Positions 1 through 7,686 are shown, counted from the stretch's first letter. The stretch is 18,037 bases of DNA from UBA1447 sp002329225 (GCA_050946835.1 JBMNVN010000013.1:1-18037), one strand, 5' to 3'. Translations and numbers: made by a program. The notes: generated by a model from the letters alone, not told the origin.

Positions 1-22
1 TTCCTTCTGTTATACTTTTCAT
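1..22 (-). CDS. Start of a leftward gene, cut by window edge (possibly MATE-family transporter)
   Basis: An ATG on the minus strand at 20-22 follows an AAAGGA ribosome site by 8 bases and has a promoter upstream at 63-71. Only seven residues (MKSITEG) are visible before the window ends. This short start resembles the N-terminus of many MATE efflux transporters in Bacillota, but seven residues cannot establish a family, so the product is a guess and the existence of the gene is the firmer part. Confidence 0.35.
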
Positions 23-62
23 GAGAGAGTTCCTTTCTTGGTTGGTCGATTGGCGCAAATCT

Positions 63-71
63 ATTATACCA
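63..71 (-). promoter_or_regulatory. Extended -10 promoter for the leftward gene at the window edge
   Basis: Read on the minus strand, this is TGGTATAAT: a perfect TATAAT box with the upstream TG of an extended -10 element. No convincing -35 box lies 17 bases upstream (an A-rich stretch is there), which fits an extended -10 promoter. It sits about 40 bases upstream of the ATG at 22. Confidence 0.5.
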
Positions 72-123
72 GAGGGGCTCTCTCTTTTTTTGTTTTTCTG
101 TCATAAATGTATTGTCGCATAAC

Positions 124-141
124 ATTTTATTTGAATAAAAT
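124..141 (-). terminator. AT-only hairpin just after the M28 peptidase stop
   Basis: ATTTTATT and AATAAAAT form an 8-bp stem with a 2-base gap, starting 3 bases after the stop codon of the leftward peptidase gene. The stem is entirely A-T and no separate T run follows it on the minus strand, so it would be a weak terminator at best. It may instead be an incidental palindrome. Confidence 0.25.
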
Positions 142-144
142 CAC

Positions 145-1404
145 TCAATCGGCCGGTTTCAGGCCTTTTTCATCAAAAAGCAAGGTTGTTTGAATAAGAA
201 TATCAATGCCCTTTTCGATTGTTTTTAAATCCAACAGCTCTTCGGTGTCCCTTCTTGTGTGGTAATAACGGGCGGGTGCGGGGTCCATGGCGGCCAGAGT
301 CACTGCGGAAAGTCCCGCCTGTGAGGGAGGAACCGCATCCGAAGCACCGAAGAACAAGGGCATATAAGGCAGGTCCAAACCGGCTTTAAAAGCGCCTTCT
401 TTAAGCAGGGCGCAGGCGTGAGGGCAGTTTTTTACCGTTGAGCTGAGGTCCCGGTTATATATTGCCATATGCTCAATATCTTCGAGTGTATCCGTGTTAA
501 TAAAAACGGTTTCGACCTCTTTTAGTTCATCCAAATGTTTTTTCACATAGGCTGCCGACCCGACTAAACCCGCTTCTTCGGAGCCGGTAATGAGTATCCG
601 CACCTCAGTGTTTTCAAAGTTCAGTTTATTGTCATTTAAAAATTTTGCAACGGCAAGGGAAGCAAAGGTACCTGTCAAATTGTCATTGGCGCCGCAGACC
701 GGCCTTTTTCTGTTTTCAAAGAAGAAGGCGGCAATAATGACAGGCAGAAAACCCAAAAGAACAAAGCCTAAAATTTTTACAAGCTTATCCTCTCCTCCGA
801 AAAGGGTAAACTTGAACAAGAAACCCCTTGCGATAGCGATAATGCTTGCCGCAATACCCGCTATGAAAAAAACAACAACCGAAACAAGTACAAGCTTAAG
901 CAAAACGGGACCGCCCAAATAGAGAAAAGTCCATTCTTTGGAGGAGTCTGCGTGCCCGGAGAGAATTATCCGCCGCTTAACCTCTTTAGCGGGTGAAATC
1001 ACACCGATGCAGTTGCGGGAGGTTTTCTTTTTATAAAAGGGGTTGAGCCTGTGTTTGTAAAGCACAAAGTCGCTGATAATAAGGCCGATGGAGGCAATGA
1101 GCAAAATCAAACTGACAGGTGCAAAACCTATGTTAAACATAATAATCGCAATAACCGCCAAAACGGCGCAAATTCTTACCCAACCCAAGAATGCATCGGG
1201 ATGCACTGAAAATTCTTCGATTTCGACACTGCTGCAGCTTTTTTTCAGCTCTTCCGCAATAAGCTCCTGAGCCTTTTTTTCTTCTTCGCTTCCCGGCGCT
1301 CTCGGGCCGATGTCTTTACACATCTTTTTAATGCCCCTGTAAGCGAAGTTGGCGCTTTCTCTAAGCGCCGACGGGTAGTTCTTAACTGAATTGCCGATAT
1401 CCAT
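145..1404 (-). CDS. Membrane-embedded M28 family zinc metallopeptidase
   Basis: This 419-residue protein is an M28 (aminopeptidase Y/S type) di-zinc exopeptidase. The full metal and catalytic set is visible: H151 and D153 (SGHADSS), D241 (GANDNLTG), E276/E277 (TGSEEAGLVGS), D305 (NTDTLED) and H382 (YYHTRRDT). Unusually, two hydrophobic hairpins interrupt the fold. One covers residues about 75-113, before the first metal ligand. The other covers about 162-229, between D153 and the bridging D241. An even number of helices in each insert would leave all ligands on the same face of the membrane. No signal peptide is seen. The gene is the last of the left-hand minus-strand run: its ATG overlaps the stop of the sugar transferase gene by one base (TAATG), implying translational coupling. 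The substrate is unknown. The family call is firm. Confidence 0.88.
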   Translation of the reverse strand: MDIGNSVKNYPSALRESANFAYRGIKKMCKDIGPRAPGSEEEKKAQELIAEELKKSCSSVEIEEFSVHPDAFLGWVRICAVLAVIAIIMFNIGFAPVSLILLIASIGLIISDFVLYKHRLNPFYKKKTSRNCIGVISPAKEVKRRIILSGHADSSKEWTFLYLGGPVLLKLVLVSVVVFFIAGIAASIIAIARGFLFKFTLFGGEDKLVKILGFVLLGFLPVIIAAFFFENRKRPVCGANDNLTGTFASLAVAKFLNDNKLNFENTEVRILITGSEEAGLVGSAAYVKKHLDELKEVETVFINTDTLEDIEHMAIYNRDLSSTVKNCPHACALLKEGAFKAGLDLPYMPLFFGASDAVPPSQAGLSAVTLAAMDPAPARYYHTRRDTEELLDLKTIEKGIDILIQTTLLFDEKGLKPAD

Positions 1405-2039
1405 TACGAGCTCCCTTCTCCATCTTCATCTTTTTTATTATTCTTCTTTAATTCGGCCTCGTCATTATTTGCACCGTCTACGATACCTTCACGTTTTAGG
1501 ACGGAGGTGAAAGTTTTTAAAACGATTTTAAAGTCTCCCCAAAGATTCCAGTTCTCCACATACTGTCTGTCAAATTCAGCTTTTGCCTCAGGGGAAACAT
1601 TGTCCCTGCCGCTAATCTGTGCAAGACCGGTGATGCCGGGACGAACGGCGTAAACGCCCGCCTCTTTTCTGAGCTGATGAATATCCTTTTCATCCTTGAT
1701 TAAAGGACGGGGGCCGACAAAGCTCATTTCGCCTTTGAGAATATTCTCTATCTGAGGAAGTTCATCCAAACTTGTTTTACGCAGAAATTTGCCGCTGCGT
1801 GTAATGACGGAGCCGGATTCCGTCAAATCCCTTGTGGCTGCCTCTCGCGTGTTCTTCTTCATGGTTCGGAATTTTTTGATAATAAAAATCTTACCGTACC
1901 GCCCCACTCGTTCCTGTTCATAAATTACCGGAAAACCGTCATCAATAATGACAATCAGAGAGAGGAGCGCCATTAAGGGGGCCAACAATATCATAAAGAA
2001 AACAGCGAAAACTATATCGAGAAAACGTTTTAGTTTCAT
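1404..2039 (-). CDS. Bacterial sugar transferase (undecaprenyl-phosphate glycosyl-1-phosphate transferase, PglC/WcaJ type)
   Basis: Proteins of this family transfer a sugar-1-phosphate from a nucleotide sugar to undecaprenyl phosphate at the inner face of the membrane, the first step in exopolysaccharide, capsule or glycoprotein glycan assembly. The 211 residues match the small monotopic catalytic form. A re-entrant N-terminal hydrophobic helix covers about 5-32. It is followed by ERVGRYGK and IKKFRTMK, the catalytic Asp-Glu pair D92-E93 in SLDELPQ, GEMSFVGPRP, and RPGITGLAQISGRD. The C-terminus is a charged tail rich in Lys, Asp and Glu (about 190-211). A GAGG site lies 7 bases before the ATG. 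No other glycan genes are nearby, so the sugar and final polymer cannot be inferred. It probably forms one transcription unit with the cyclase upstream and the peptidase downstream. Confidence 0.93.
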   Translation of the reverse strand: MKLKRFLDIVFAVFFMILLAPLMALLSLIVIIDDGFPVIYEQERVGRYGKIFIIKKFRTMKKNTREAATRDLTESGSVITRSGKFLRKTSLDELPQIENILKGEMSFVGPRPLIKDEKDIHQLRKEAGVYAVRPGITGLAQISGRDNVSPEAKAEFDRQYVENWNLWGDFKIVLKTFTSVLKREGIVDGANNDEAELKKNNKKDEDGEGSS

Positions 2040-2084
2040 ATAAAGACCTCGACAGTTTATTTCTTCGGCATATAGCGAGTCGTG

Positions 2085-2690
2085 TTAACCTTTGCCGCTC
2101 CAAAAAATATAATCGCTGATAAGAAGGGCGCGCACGGGCGCTCCTTCAAGACCGCCCAACTTAATGGGAGGCGCTATTAAAAAATAATTGCCGGGACTGA
2201 CGTCGCTTAAATCCAAACCTTCCAATACGGCCACGCCTCTGCTTAAAAACGCTTTGTGGGGTTTAACCTGATTGCCTTTGGAGCCGATGGAGGAGGCATC
2301 GGTACCGATGAGTTTGATACCCAGTTCAACGGCCTCTTCCGCCGCACTGTCTATAAAGCTTGCCTGTCCGTTGCTCTTAATAAGAAGTCTTTCACAGCGG
2401 CGGGGAAAATTGCGGTTGACAAATTGACCGGTAATTTCCCCTCCGGGCACTTCAATTACCATACACGGCCCTAAGAAAAGAGCGGGGTCAAGTTTATCTA
2501 TACTGTCGCCGTCTTCTATAAAGTGAAGAGGTGCATCGGCATGAGTGCCGGTGTGCACGCAGGCGAAAAGAGCGGACAGATTGCATTCGTCGCCCTGTTT
2601 GATACTGCTGACTTGTTTGACCAGGGTTTCCGGGTCGCCGGGATAGACGGGGGTCGAAACCGTGTCCCTTGAAATATCGATTATTTTCAT
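2085..2690 (-). CDS. Cyclase family metal-dependent hydrolase (kynurenine formamidase/KynB-like)
   Basis: The family signature HTGTHADAPLHF is present at residues 46-57 (H46, H50, D52 and H56 in 201-residue numbering). It supplies the metal ligands in KynB-type arylformamidases, isatin hydrolases and related polyketide-cyclase-like enzymes. YPGDP near the N-terminus and IGTDASSI in the middle are also typical. A GTG at 2694-2696 extends the frame by two codons, but GGGAGG lies 8 bases before the ATG at 2688-2690 and only 2 bases before that GTG, so I start at the ATG. No tryptophan-degradation genes are nearby, so formamidase activity is only one possibility; the substrate is open. The gene follows prfB by 71 bases without a clear terminator and may be co-transcribed with it. 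Confidence 0.88.
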   Translation of the reverse strand: MKIIDISRDTVSTPVYPGDPETLVKQVSSIKQGDECNLSALFACVHTGTHADAPLHFIEDGDSIDKLDPALFLGPCMVIEVPGGEITGQFVNRNFPRRCERLLIKSNGQASFIDSAAEEAVELGIKLIGTDASSIGSKGNQVKPHKAFLSRGVAVLEGLDLSDVSPGNYFLIAPPIKLGGLEGAPVRALLISDYIFWSGKG

Positions 2691-2761
2691 GCACACATCC
2701 TCCCTGATTGCGGAATGTTATGCCGCATTCTTTATTGCCGGGGCGGAAAAGAGCAAAAAGT

Positions 2762-3880
2762 TTATTTGCCTGATGATGCCAGAGATTCCATCTTGAGGTA
2801 AGCGTCTATAAAACCGTCAATCATACCGTCCATTACCGCTTCAACATTACCGACCTCAAAGCCGGTGCGGTGGTCTTTTACCAGAGTGTAGGGCATGAAC
2901 ACATAGGAGCGGATTTGACTGCCCCATGCGATTTCCATTTGAACGCCCTTGATGTCCTCAATTTTTTCAAGATGTTCTCTCTCTTTAATCTCTATCAGTT
3001 TTGACTTGAGCATACGCAGGGCGACCTCTCTGTTTTGGTGCTGACTGCGCTCCACCTGACAGGATGTGATGATCCCGGTGGGAATATGGGTTAAGCGCAC
3101 GGCGGAGGAGGTTTTGTTGACCTTCTGGCCTCCCGCTCCGCTGGCGCGGTAGACGTCCATTCTTATATCGTCCGGATTTATTTCAATTTCAATCGAATCG
3201 TCAATTTCAGGCATGACCTCCAGGGAAGCAAAAGAGGTATGTCTGCGTCCTGAGGAGTCAAAGGGCGATATGCGCACAAGGCGGTGAACTCCCGTTTCTC
3301 CCTTTAAAAAGCCGTAGGCGTTTTCTCCCTCTATGAGCACAACGGCGGATTTAAGCCCGGCGGCATCCCCGTCAAGAAAGTCCAGAATAGTGGCTTTAAA
3401 GCCCCTTGAATCGCTCCAGCGCATATACATGCGCACCAGCATGGAGGTCCAGTCCTGCGCCTCGGTGCCGCCGGCTCCCGCATGGAAGGTTAAAATGGCG
3501 TTGTTGCCGTCATATTCGCCGGCTAAAAGAGTGGCAAGGGTCTGTTTTTCAAGTTCGGCAATAAACTTTTCAACAATGTTTTCGCATTCGGGTAAAAGCT
3601 CAAGATCCCCTTCTTCATCTGAAAGCTCAATCATTATCAGGGCATCATCATAGGCGTTTTGAAGCGTATCAAAATTGGCAACCTTATTCTTTAAGGAGCT
3701 TATACGCTGCATGACCTTATGGGAACCCTCATGGTCTTCCCAAAATTCGGGGAGTGCGCTCTGTTCTTCCAATGTTTTTATTTCTTCGATAATCTTATCA
3801 AGCCCCAAAGATTCTTTGAGGTGAGCAAGTTTGTCTTCATATTCTAAAAGATGCAGTCTGAGTTCTTCAAATTCCAGCAT
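2762..3880 (-). CDS. prfB: Peptide chain release factor 2
   Basis: RF2 recognises UGA and UAA stop codons in the ribosomal A site and triggers peptide release. Both decisive motifs are present: the SPF anticodon-like tripeptide at residues 205-207 (VRISPFDSSGRRHTSF) and the GGQ peptidyl-hydrolysis motif at 250-252 (SGAGGQKVNK). Length is normal at 372 residues. Most prfB genes need a +1 programmed frameshift at CTT-TGA-C near codon 25. Here the equivalent place reads GGG CTT GAT in frame (residues 26-28, 3797-3805), so the whole protein is encoded in one frame without autoregulatory shifting. The ATG has a GAGG site 7 bases upstream and its own promoter. secA, the frequent upstream neighbour, is absent; glgP lies upstream beyond a terminator. 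Confidence 0.98.
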   Translation of the reverse strand: MLEFEELRLHLLEYEDKLAHLKESLGLDKIIEEIKTLEEQSALPEFWEDHEGSHKVMQRISSLKNKVANFDTLQNAYDDALIMIELSDEEGDLELLPECENIVEKFIAELEKQTLATLLAGEYDGNNAILTFHAGAGGTEAQDWTSMLVRMYMRWSDSRGFKATILDFLDGDAAGLKSAVVLIEGENAYGFLKGETGVHRLVRISPFDSSGRRHTSFASLEVMPEIDDSIEIEINPDDIRMDVYRASGAGGQKVNKTSSAVRLTHIPTGIITSCQVERSQHQNREVALRMLKSKLIEIKEREHLEKIEDIKGVQMEIAWGSQIRSYVFMPYTLVKDHRTGFEVGNVEAVMDGMIDGFIDAYLKMESLASSGK

Positions 3881-3938
3881 GGGCAGACCTCTGTTTCAAA
3901 AGCTTTTTCGACTCTGCGCCGACCTTTTATCCTTGCGT

Positions 3939-3967
3939 ATTATATATAAATCTGGGGTTATTGTAAA
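3939..3967 (-). promoter_or_regulatory. Sigma-A type promoter for prfB
   Basis: On the minus strand a TTTACA -35 box (3962-3967) and a perfect TATAAT -10 box (3939-3944) are separated by exactly 17 bases. The -10 lies about 58 bases upstream of the prfB ATG. It follows the glgP terminator, so prfB and probably the three genes after it are transcribed from here. Confidence 0.7.
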
Positions 3968-4066
3968 GAGTTTGGGCTGCAGGGTACAGGCAATAAAAAG
4001 GTTAAAAGTTTTCAAAAGGCGTTTTCCGTAACCGCAGTCAGGTGTTTTAATAACAAAACAAAAGAT

Positions 4067-4099
4067 AAAAAAGCAGGCCGGATTACAGCCTGCTTTTTT
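4067..4099 (-). terminator. Rho-independent terminator of glgP
   Basis: AAAAAAGCAGGC (4067-4078) and GCCTGCTTTTTT (4088-4099) make a perfect 12-bp stem with a 9-base loop. On the minus strand the stem ends in a T6 run followed by more T-rich sequence. It starts 12 bases after the glgP stop codon. The A and T arms make it look bidirectional, but only minus-strand genes flank it. Confidence 0.88.
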
Positions 4100-4110
4100 A
4101 AGAAGGTTAC

Positions 4111-6522
4111 TTACTTGAGGTAGGGCTTGGCTTCCCAGATATTCTTTGCATATTCCGTAACCGAACGGTCTGCGGAAAAAAATCCGGCTCCGGCGGTATT
4201 CAGCAGAGACATCCCGGCAAAACGGGCACGGTCCGTCCAGATTTCATCCGATTTGATTTGAGCTTGGCGGAAGTCCGCATAGTCGGCCAAAACCATGAAG
4301 GGGTCGTGATGAACGATGGTTCCGCTTATTTCGCCAAAGGGTTTGCCGTTAATGCCCTTGTTGATAAAGTCGATTACATTGCGCAGCTCGACATTGTTGT
4401 TGTAATACTCCATGGGCACATAACCCATTTGCTTAAGGTCCTGCGCTTCCCGGGCGTTCATGCCGAAGATTATAATATTTTCGTCGCCCACGGCATCGCG
4501 GATTTCCACATTGGCGCCGTCCAGTGTGCCGATTGTCACGGCTCCGCTCAGCATAAGCTTCATATTCCCCGTTCCGCTGGCTTCCTTCCCGGCAAGGGAT
4601 ATTTGCTCGCTGAAGTCCGCAGAGGGCATGAGCTGTTCAGCCATGGTTACGTTGTAGTCTTCCATAAAAACAACTTTCAGCCGTCCCGCCACATCGGGGT
4701 CGTTATTGATAAGGTCCGCTATGGCGCAAATAAAGCTGATAATCTTTTTTGCCACAAAGTAGCCCGGCGCCGCTTTTGCCCCGAAAATATAAGTGCGGGG
4801 AACATAATCGCCCTGGGGATTTTCTTTAATGGCGAGATATCTGGCTAAAATACCTAAGGCGTTCAGATGCTGGCGCTTGTATTCGTGCAGGCGCTTTACC
4901 TGAATATCAAACACGGAGGAGGGGTCAACGATTATCCCGGTGTTTTTCTGAATAATCTTGGCAAAACGCTCTTTGTTGACCTGTTTTACCTTGAGAACTT
5001 TGTCGAGCACGGCTTTATCTTCGGCAAAGGCCTTGAGTTTTCCGAGTTCTCCGGCATCTCTGGTAAAGCCGTCACCGATAAGCTCCGTAATCAGCCCGGT
5101 CAAAGCCGGGTTGGCCTGGCAGAGCCAGCGGCGGTAAGCGATACCGTTGGTGACATTTTTGAACTTATCGGGCTCCAAAGCGTAAAAGTCGGAGAAGATG
5201 GTCTTTTTCAAAATATCGCTGTGCAGGGCGGATACTCCGTTGACGCTGTGGCAGGAAGATACGCACAAATTAGCCATGCGCACCACCCCGTTGGAAATAA
5301 CTGCCGTACGCTCCACCATGTCGGCATCGGAAGTGCTTTCCCACACCTTAGCCCGGTGGCGGTTGTCAATCTCTTTAATTATTTGGTAAATACGGGGCAG
5401 CAATCTTTGTACAAGGTCTTCCGGCCAGCACTCAAGGGCCTCGCTCATAACCGTATGGTTGGTGTAAGCGAAAACCTTTGTGCAAACATCCCAGGCCTCG
5501 TCCCAACCGAAACCGCAGTCATCCAAAAGAATTCGCATAAATTCGGGGATAGCCATGGTGGGGTGGGTATCGTTGATATGTATGGCAATTTTTTTCGGCA
5601 GATCCTTAATCAGACTGCAGGATTTAACATGGCGGTGAACAATATCCTGAACGGAGGCGGAAACCAGAAAATACTGCTGACGCAGACGCAGGCTCTTGCC
5701 CTCGGGGTGATTATCCGAAGGGTAAAGCACCTTGCTGATAACTTCCGCCATTGCATTTTGCTCCATGGCACGCAAATATTCCCCCTGGTTGAACATATCC
5801 ATATCCAGACCGGGCGCCTTTGCGCTCCAAAGGCGGAGGACACCCGCTCCGTTGCCCTCGTTGCCTGAAACATGCAGGTCATAGGGGACAGCCTTTACGG
5901 TGGTGCCGCCTTCAATCTCCACAGAGTGATAATTTTCGTCCCAAATGTCTTTTACCGTACCCTCAAAACGGATATCCACGGCACGGTCTTCCCTGCGGGT
6001 CAACCAAACATCTCCGCCGGGAAGCCAAAAGTCGGGCAGTTCCGTCTGCCAGCCGTCTACAAGTTTTTGCTTAAAAATGCCGTATTCATAAAGAATGGAA
6101 TAACCCATAGTCTGATAACCGCAGGAGGCCAGAGCGTCAAGATAGCAGGCCGCAAGCCGCCCCAGACCGCCGTTGCCCAGCCCAGGGTCGGACTCCTGGC
6201 TATAGATTCTTTCAGGCTTAACGCCCATATCTTCCAAGGCTTTGGTAAAAACATCGGTGAGCCTCAGGTTATAAAGATTGTTTTTAAGGGAACGACCCAT
6301 TAGAAATTCCATGGAAAGGTAATAAATCTGCTTGGAACCTGCGGCGCTCGCCTTTTTTACAAACTCTTTGTTGCGGGTGCGGAGCAGGTCCCTGAGAATG
6401 GATGCGACAGCCTTGTAGAACTGCTCGTTTGATGCCTCGGCGGGGGTCACCCCGAATTGGTGGGAAAGCCTGTTCGCAATCATTTCTTTCGCCTGACCGG
6501 TGGTTATGTTGAGTTTTGTCAT
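4111..6522 (-). CDS. glgP: Glycogen/starch/alpha-glucan phosphorylase
   Basis: This GT35 enzyme releases glucose-1-phosphate from the non-reducing ends of alpha-1,4-glucans using phosphate and a pyridoxal-phosphate cofactor in the cytoplasm. At 803 residues it has the usual length. Visible family blocks are YYLSMEFLMGRSLKNNL near the N-terminus, DPGLGNGGLGRLAACYLD, HINDTHPTMAIPE, YKRQHLNALG, and the cofactor site EASGTGNMK with the PLP-binding lysine at about residue 655, followed by GTLDGANVEI. An AGGA lies about 10 bases before the ATG. The gene is monocistronic, with its own promoter (6569-6597) and terminator (4067-4099); no glgB, glgC or glgA genes are next to it. Long open frames on the opposite strand of this gene are composition shadows. 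Confidence 0.98.
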   Translation of the reverse strand: MTKLNITTGQAKEMIANRLSHQFGVTPAEASNEQFYKAVASILRDLLRTRNKEFVKKASAAGSKQIYYLSMEFLMGRSLKNNLYNLRLTDVFTKALEDMGVKPERIYSQESDPGLGNGGLGRLAACYLDALASCGYQTMGYSILYEYGIFKQKLVDGWQTELPDFWLPGGDVWLTRREDRAVDIRFEGTVKDIWDENYHSVEIEGGTTVKAVPYDLHVSGNEGNGAGVLRLWSAKAPGLDMDMFNQGEYLRAMEQNAMAEVISKVLYPSDNHPEGKSLRLRQQYFLVSASVQDIVHRHVKSCSLIKDLPKKIAIHINDTHPTMAIPEFMRILLDDCGFGWDEAWDVCTKVFAYTNHTVMSEALECWPEDLVQRLLPRIYQIIKEIDNRHRAKVWESTSDADMVERTAVISNGVVRMANLCVSSCHSVNGVSALHSDILKKTIFSDFYALEPDKFKNVTNGIAYRRWLCQANPALTGLITELIGDGFTRDAGELGKLKAFAEDKAVLDKVLKVKQVNKERFAKIIQKNTGIIVDPSSVFDIQVKRLHEYKRQHLNALGILARYLAIKENPQGDYVPRTYIFGAKAAPGYFVAKKIISFICAIADLINNDPDVAGRLKVVFMEDYNVTMAEQLMPSADFSEQISLAGKEASGTGNMKLMLSGAVTIGTLDGANVEIRDAVGDENIIIFGMNAREAQDLKQMGYVPMEYYNNNVELRNVIDFINKGINGKPFGEISGTIVHHDPFMVLADYADFRQAQIKSDEIWTDRARFAGMSLLNTAGAGFFSADRSVTEYAKNIWEAKPYLK

Positions 6523-6568
6523 ATGTTTTCCGTCCTTTACTTCCTCTGGGAAGAGATATTAAGTCAAC

Positions 6569-6597
6569 AATATATATTAAAATCTTCATTTATGCAA
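6569..6597 (-). promoter_or_regulatory. Promoter for glgP
   Basis: On the minus strand TTGCAT (6592-6597) and TATATT (6569-6574) are spaced by exactly 17 bases, about 47 bases upstream of the glgP ATG. The upstream hicB terminator separates glgP from hicAB transcription, so glgP needs a promoter in this short gap. Confidence 0.55.
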
Positions 6598-6649
6598 GCC
6601 CTGAGGCCGTTGTTGAGGGGAAAATCTGAGCAAATGTGGAGACAAAAAC

Positions 6650-6678
6650 AGCCCGTTCTTAAAAAAGGGGAACGGGCT
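6650..6678 (-). terminator. Rho-independent terminator after hicB
   Basis: AGCCCGTTC (6650-6658) and GAACGGGCT (6670-6678) form a 9-bp stem around an 11-base A/G-rich loop. Read on the minus strand the stem is followed by GTTTTTG, a short T run. It lies about 28 bases past the hicB stop and would end the hicAB transcript before the glgP promoter. Confidence 0.72.
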
Positions 6679-6706
6679 GAAGTCGTTATTCGAACTTAAT
6701 TGTCGG

Positions 6707-7093
6707 CTAAATATTAAGCTCTTGCCGGAGCGCCGCCTGCAACACTTGAGAAAAATTTATGTTTGCCTTTTCCGCCTCATAGCAAAGCCAGCTCGGAATA
6801 GTACAGTTTTTCTTAACTACTTTCATCTCGTTTTTGCGGCGATATTCGGAAAAGTCAACATCTACCAGAGAAACAAATTCCCCCTCAGCGGGTTTTATTC
6901 CTTCCGCAGGGCTTGCCGCCGGTATGGTTTTGCCGTCGTCTTCCATATCAATGCCCATTAAGCCGATTGCATCACGTGCCATTTCGATAGCCTCGGTTAA
7001 GTCATCGCCTTGGGTGTTGATGTCAAAATCGGGGATATAAACCGTAAAACCTTTATCTTCTGTTGTTAGAACAATTGGATATGAATCTTTCAT
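6707..7093 (-). CDS. hicB: HicB family antitoxin
   Basis: The 128 residues show the HicB layout. An N-terminal partial RNase H-like antitoxin fold covers residues 1-50 (YPIVLTTEDKGFTVYIPDF, then DLTEAIEMARDAIGL). A variable linker of about 50-85 follows. The C-terminal segment of about 95-128 (NCTIPSWLCYEAEKANINFS) has the pattern of a ribbon-helix-helix DNA-binding domain. HicB binds and blocks HicA, and the RHH forms repress their shared promoter. The ATG has GGAGG 7 bases upstream. It follows hicA by 61 bases on the same strand, in the common toxin-first order. Confidence 0.9.
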   Translation of the reverse strand: MKDSYPIVLTTEDKGFTVYIPDFDINTQGDDLTEAIEMARDAIGLMGIDMEDDGKTIPAASPAEGIKPAEGEFVSLVDVDFSEYRRKNEMKVVKKNCTIPSWLCYEAEKANINFSQVLQAALRQELNI

Positions 7094-7154
7094 ACCTTAA
7101 CCTCCGTATAGCTTATACATATTTGAAGCAAGTGAGATGTTAACAGGGGACAGC

Positions 7155-7334
7155 CTATTTAAGCCCACGCCTCTTTATTATCGCTTTTGCTAAATTCTCT
7201 TTAAGTTCCCGGTGCCTTGGGATTATTTCATTTTCCGTTCCGTTGGTATATATGTCGTGCCCCGCCCCGTTTCTCTTTAAGTACCAACCGTTTTTCTCAA
7301 GTAGCTTTATCAAGTCCGTTCGTTTCGTATGCAT
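7155..7334 (-). CDS. hicA: HicA family toxin (mRNA interferase)
   Basis: This 59-residue protein is a HicA toxin, a small double-stranded-RNA-binding-fold RNase that cleaves mRNA when free of HicB. Family features are LIKLLEKNGW at the N-terminus, GAGHDIY with the catalytic histidine, and a basic C-terminus beginning PRHRELKENLAKAI. The start is uncertain. GTG (7335-7337) and ATG (7332-7334) are adjacent, and the only ribosome-site-like sequence, GATGAGGTG, ends almost at the ATG. The predicted transcript leader from the promoter at 7353-7381 is only a dozen or so bases. Weak initiation of the toxin relative to the well-spaced hicB start would favour antitoxin excess. Confidence 0.88.
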   Translation of the reverse strand: MHTKRTDLIKLLEKNGWYLKRNGAGHDIYTNGTENEIIPRHRELKENLAKAIIKRRGLK

Positions 7335-7352
7335 CACCTCATCGCAATCGCT

Positions 7353-7381
7353 ATTGTACGCCCTGAATGCGTATCTGTCAA
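7353..7381 (-). promoter_or_regulatory. hicAB promoter with overlapping operator-like inverted repeat
   Basis: On the minus strand a perfect TTGACA (7376-7381) and TACAAT (7353-7358) are 17 bases apart, about 18 bases upstream of the hicA start. An inverted repeat, TACGC (7357-7361) and GCGTA (7369-7373) with a 7-base gap, overlaps the -10 box and spacer. This is where a ribbon-helix-helix HicB could bind and repress. The promoter is seen directly; the operator role is inferred from the HicB C-terminus. Confidence 0.75.
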
Positions 7382-7686
7382 TGGTTTTTGAAAAAATAAC
7401 CTTTTTTTACTGAATGTAATTCATTAAGCAAAATATAAGGCAAATTATAACTAAATGTATACAATATATTTTGATATTTTGCGTTTTTATATGGGCATCC
7501 GTAAGCGCTTAGTGATATTATATACATAATTATACATCATGAAATACTGACAATTTCCAGCAGGTACAGGCATCCTGACCGGTTGTTTGTTTTACCGCCT
7601 GTCTAATCTGCGTTTTATCAAGTCTGTAACAGCGCTCCCGATTTGCCTCAATTATGACAATTGCATAAATAGAAAGGATGAACTGC
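7382..7686. other. AT-rich divergent intergenic region between hicA and the SPFH gene
   Basis: No gene is evident. The stretch to about 7560 is very AT-rich and then becomes more mixed. It contains the 10-bp palindrome TAAGCGCTTA (7502-7511), the 8-bp palindrome TGTATACA (7456-7463), and two TATACAT copies exactly one helical turn apart (7521 and 7531). A plus-strand promoter for the SPFH gene is expected here. The only close match, TTGCCT (7643) with TAAATA (7666), would start transcription inside the ribosome site, so I do not assign it. Confidence 0.5.

Noticed and set aside
76..100. T-rich run after a CTCTCTC stretch as a plus-strand terminator
   Set aside because: The only complementary arm (GAGAGAG) is about 50 bases upstream, and no plus-strand gene ends here; the region is better read as the upstream part of the leftward promoter.
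4258..4848. 196-codon plus-strand open frame inside glgP
   Set aside because: Antisense shadow of the glgP C-terminal region, without a convincing ribosome site or family motif.
4867..5868. 333-codon open frame on the plus strand inside glgP
   Set aside because: Fully antisense to a strongly conserved phosphorylase gene; its translation has no recognisable motif and is explained by codon composition.
7643..7671. TTGCCT-17-TAAATA as the SPFH operon promoter
   Set aside because: Transcription would begin at or beyond the ribosome site, leaving the mRNA without it.
7678..7686. Three-codon earlier start for the SPFH protein
   Set aside because: That ATG touches the AAAGG ribosome site; the ATG at 7687 is correctly spaced.
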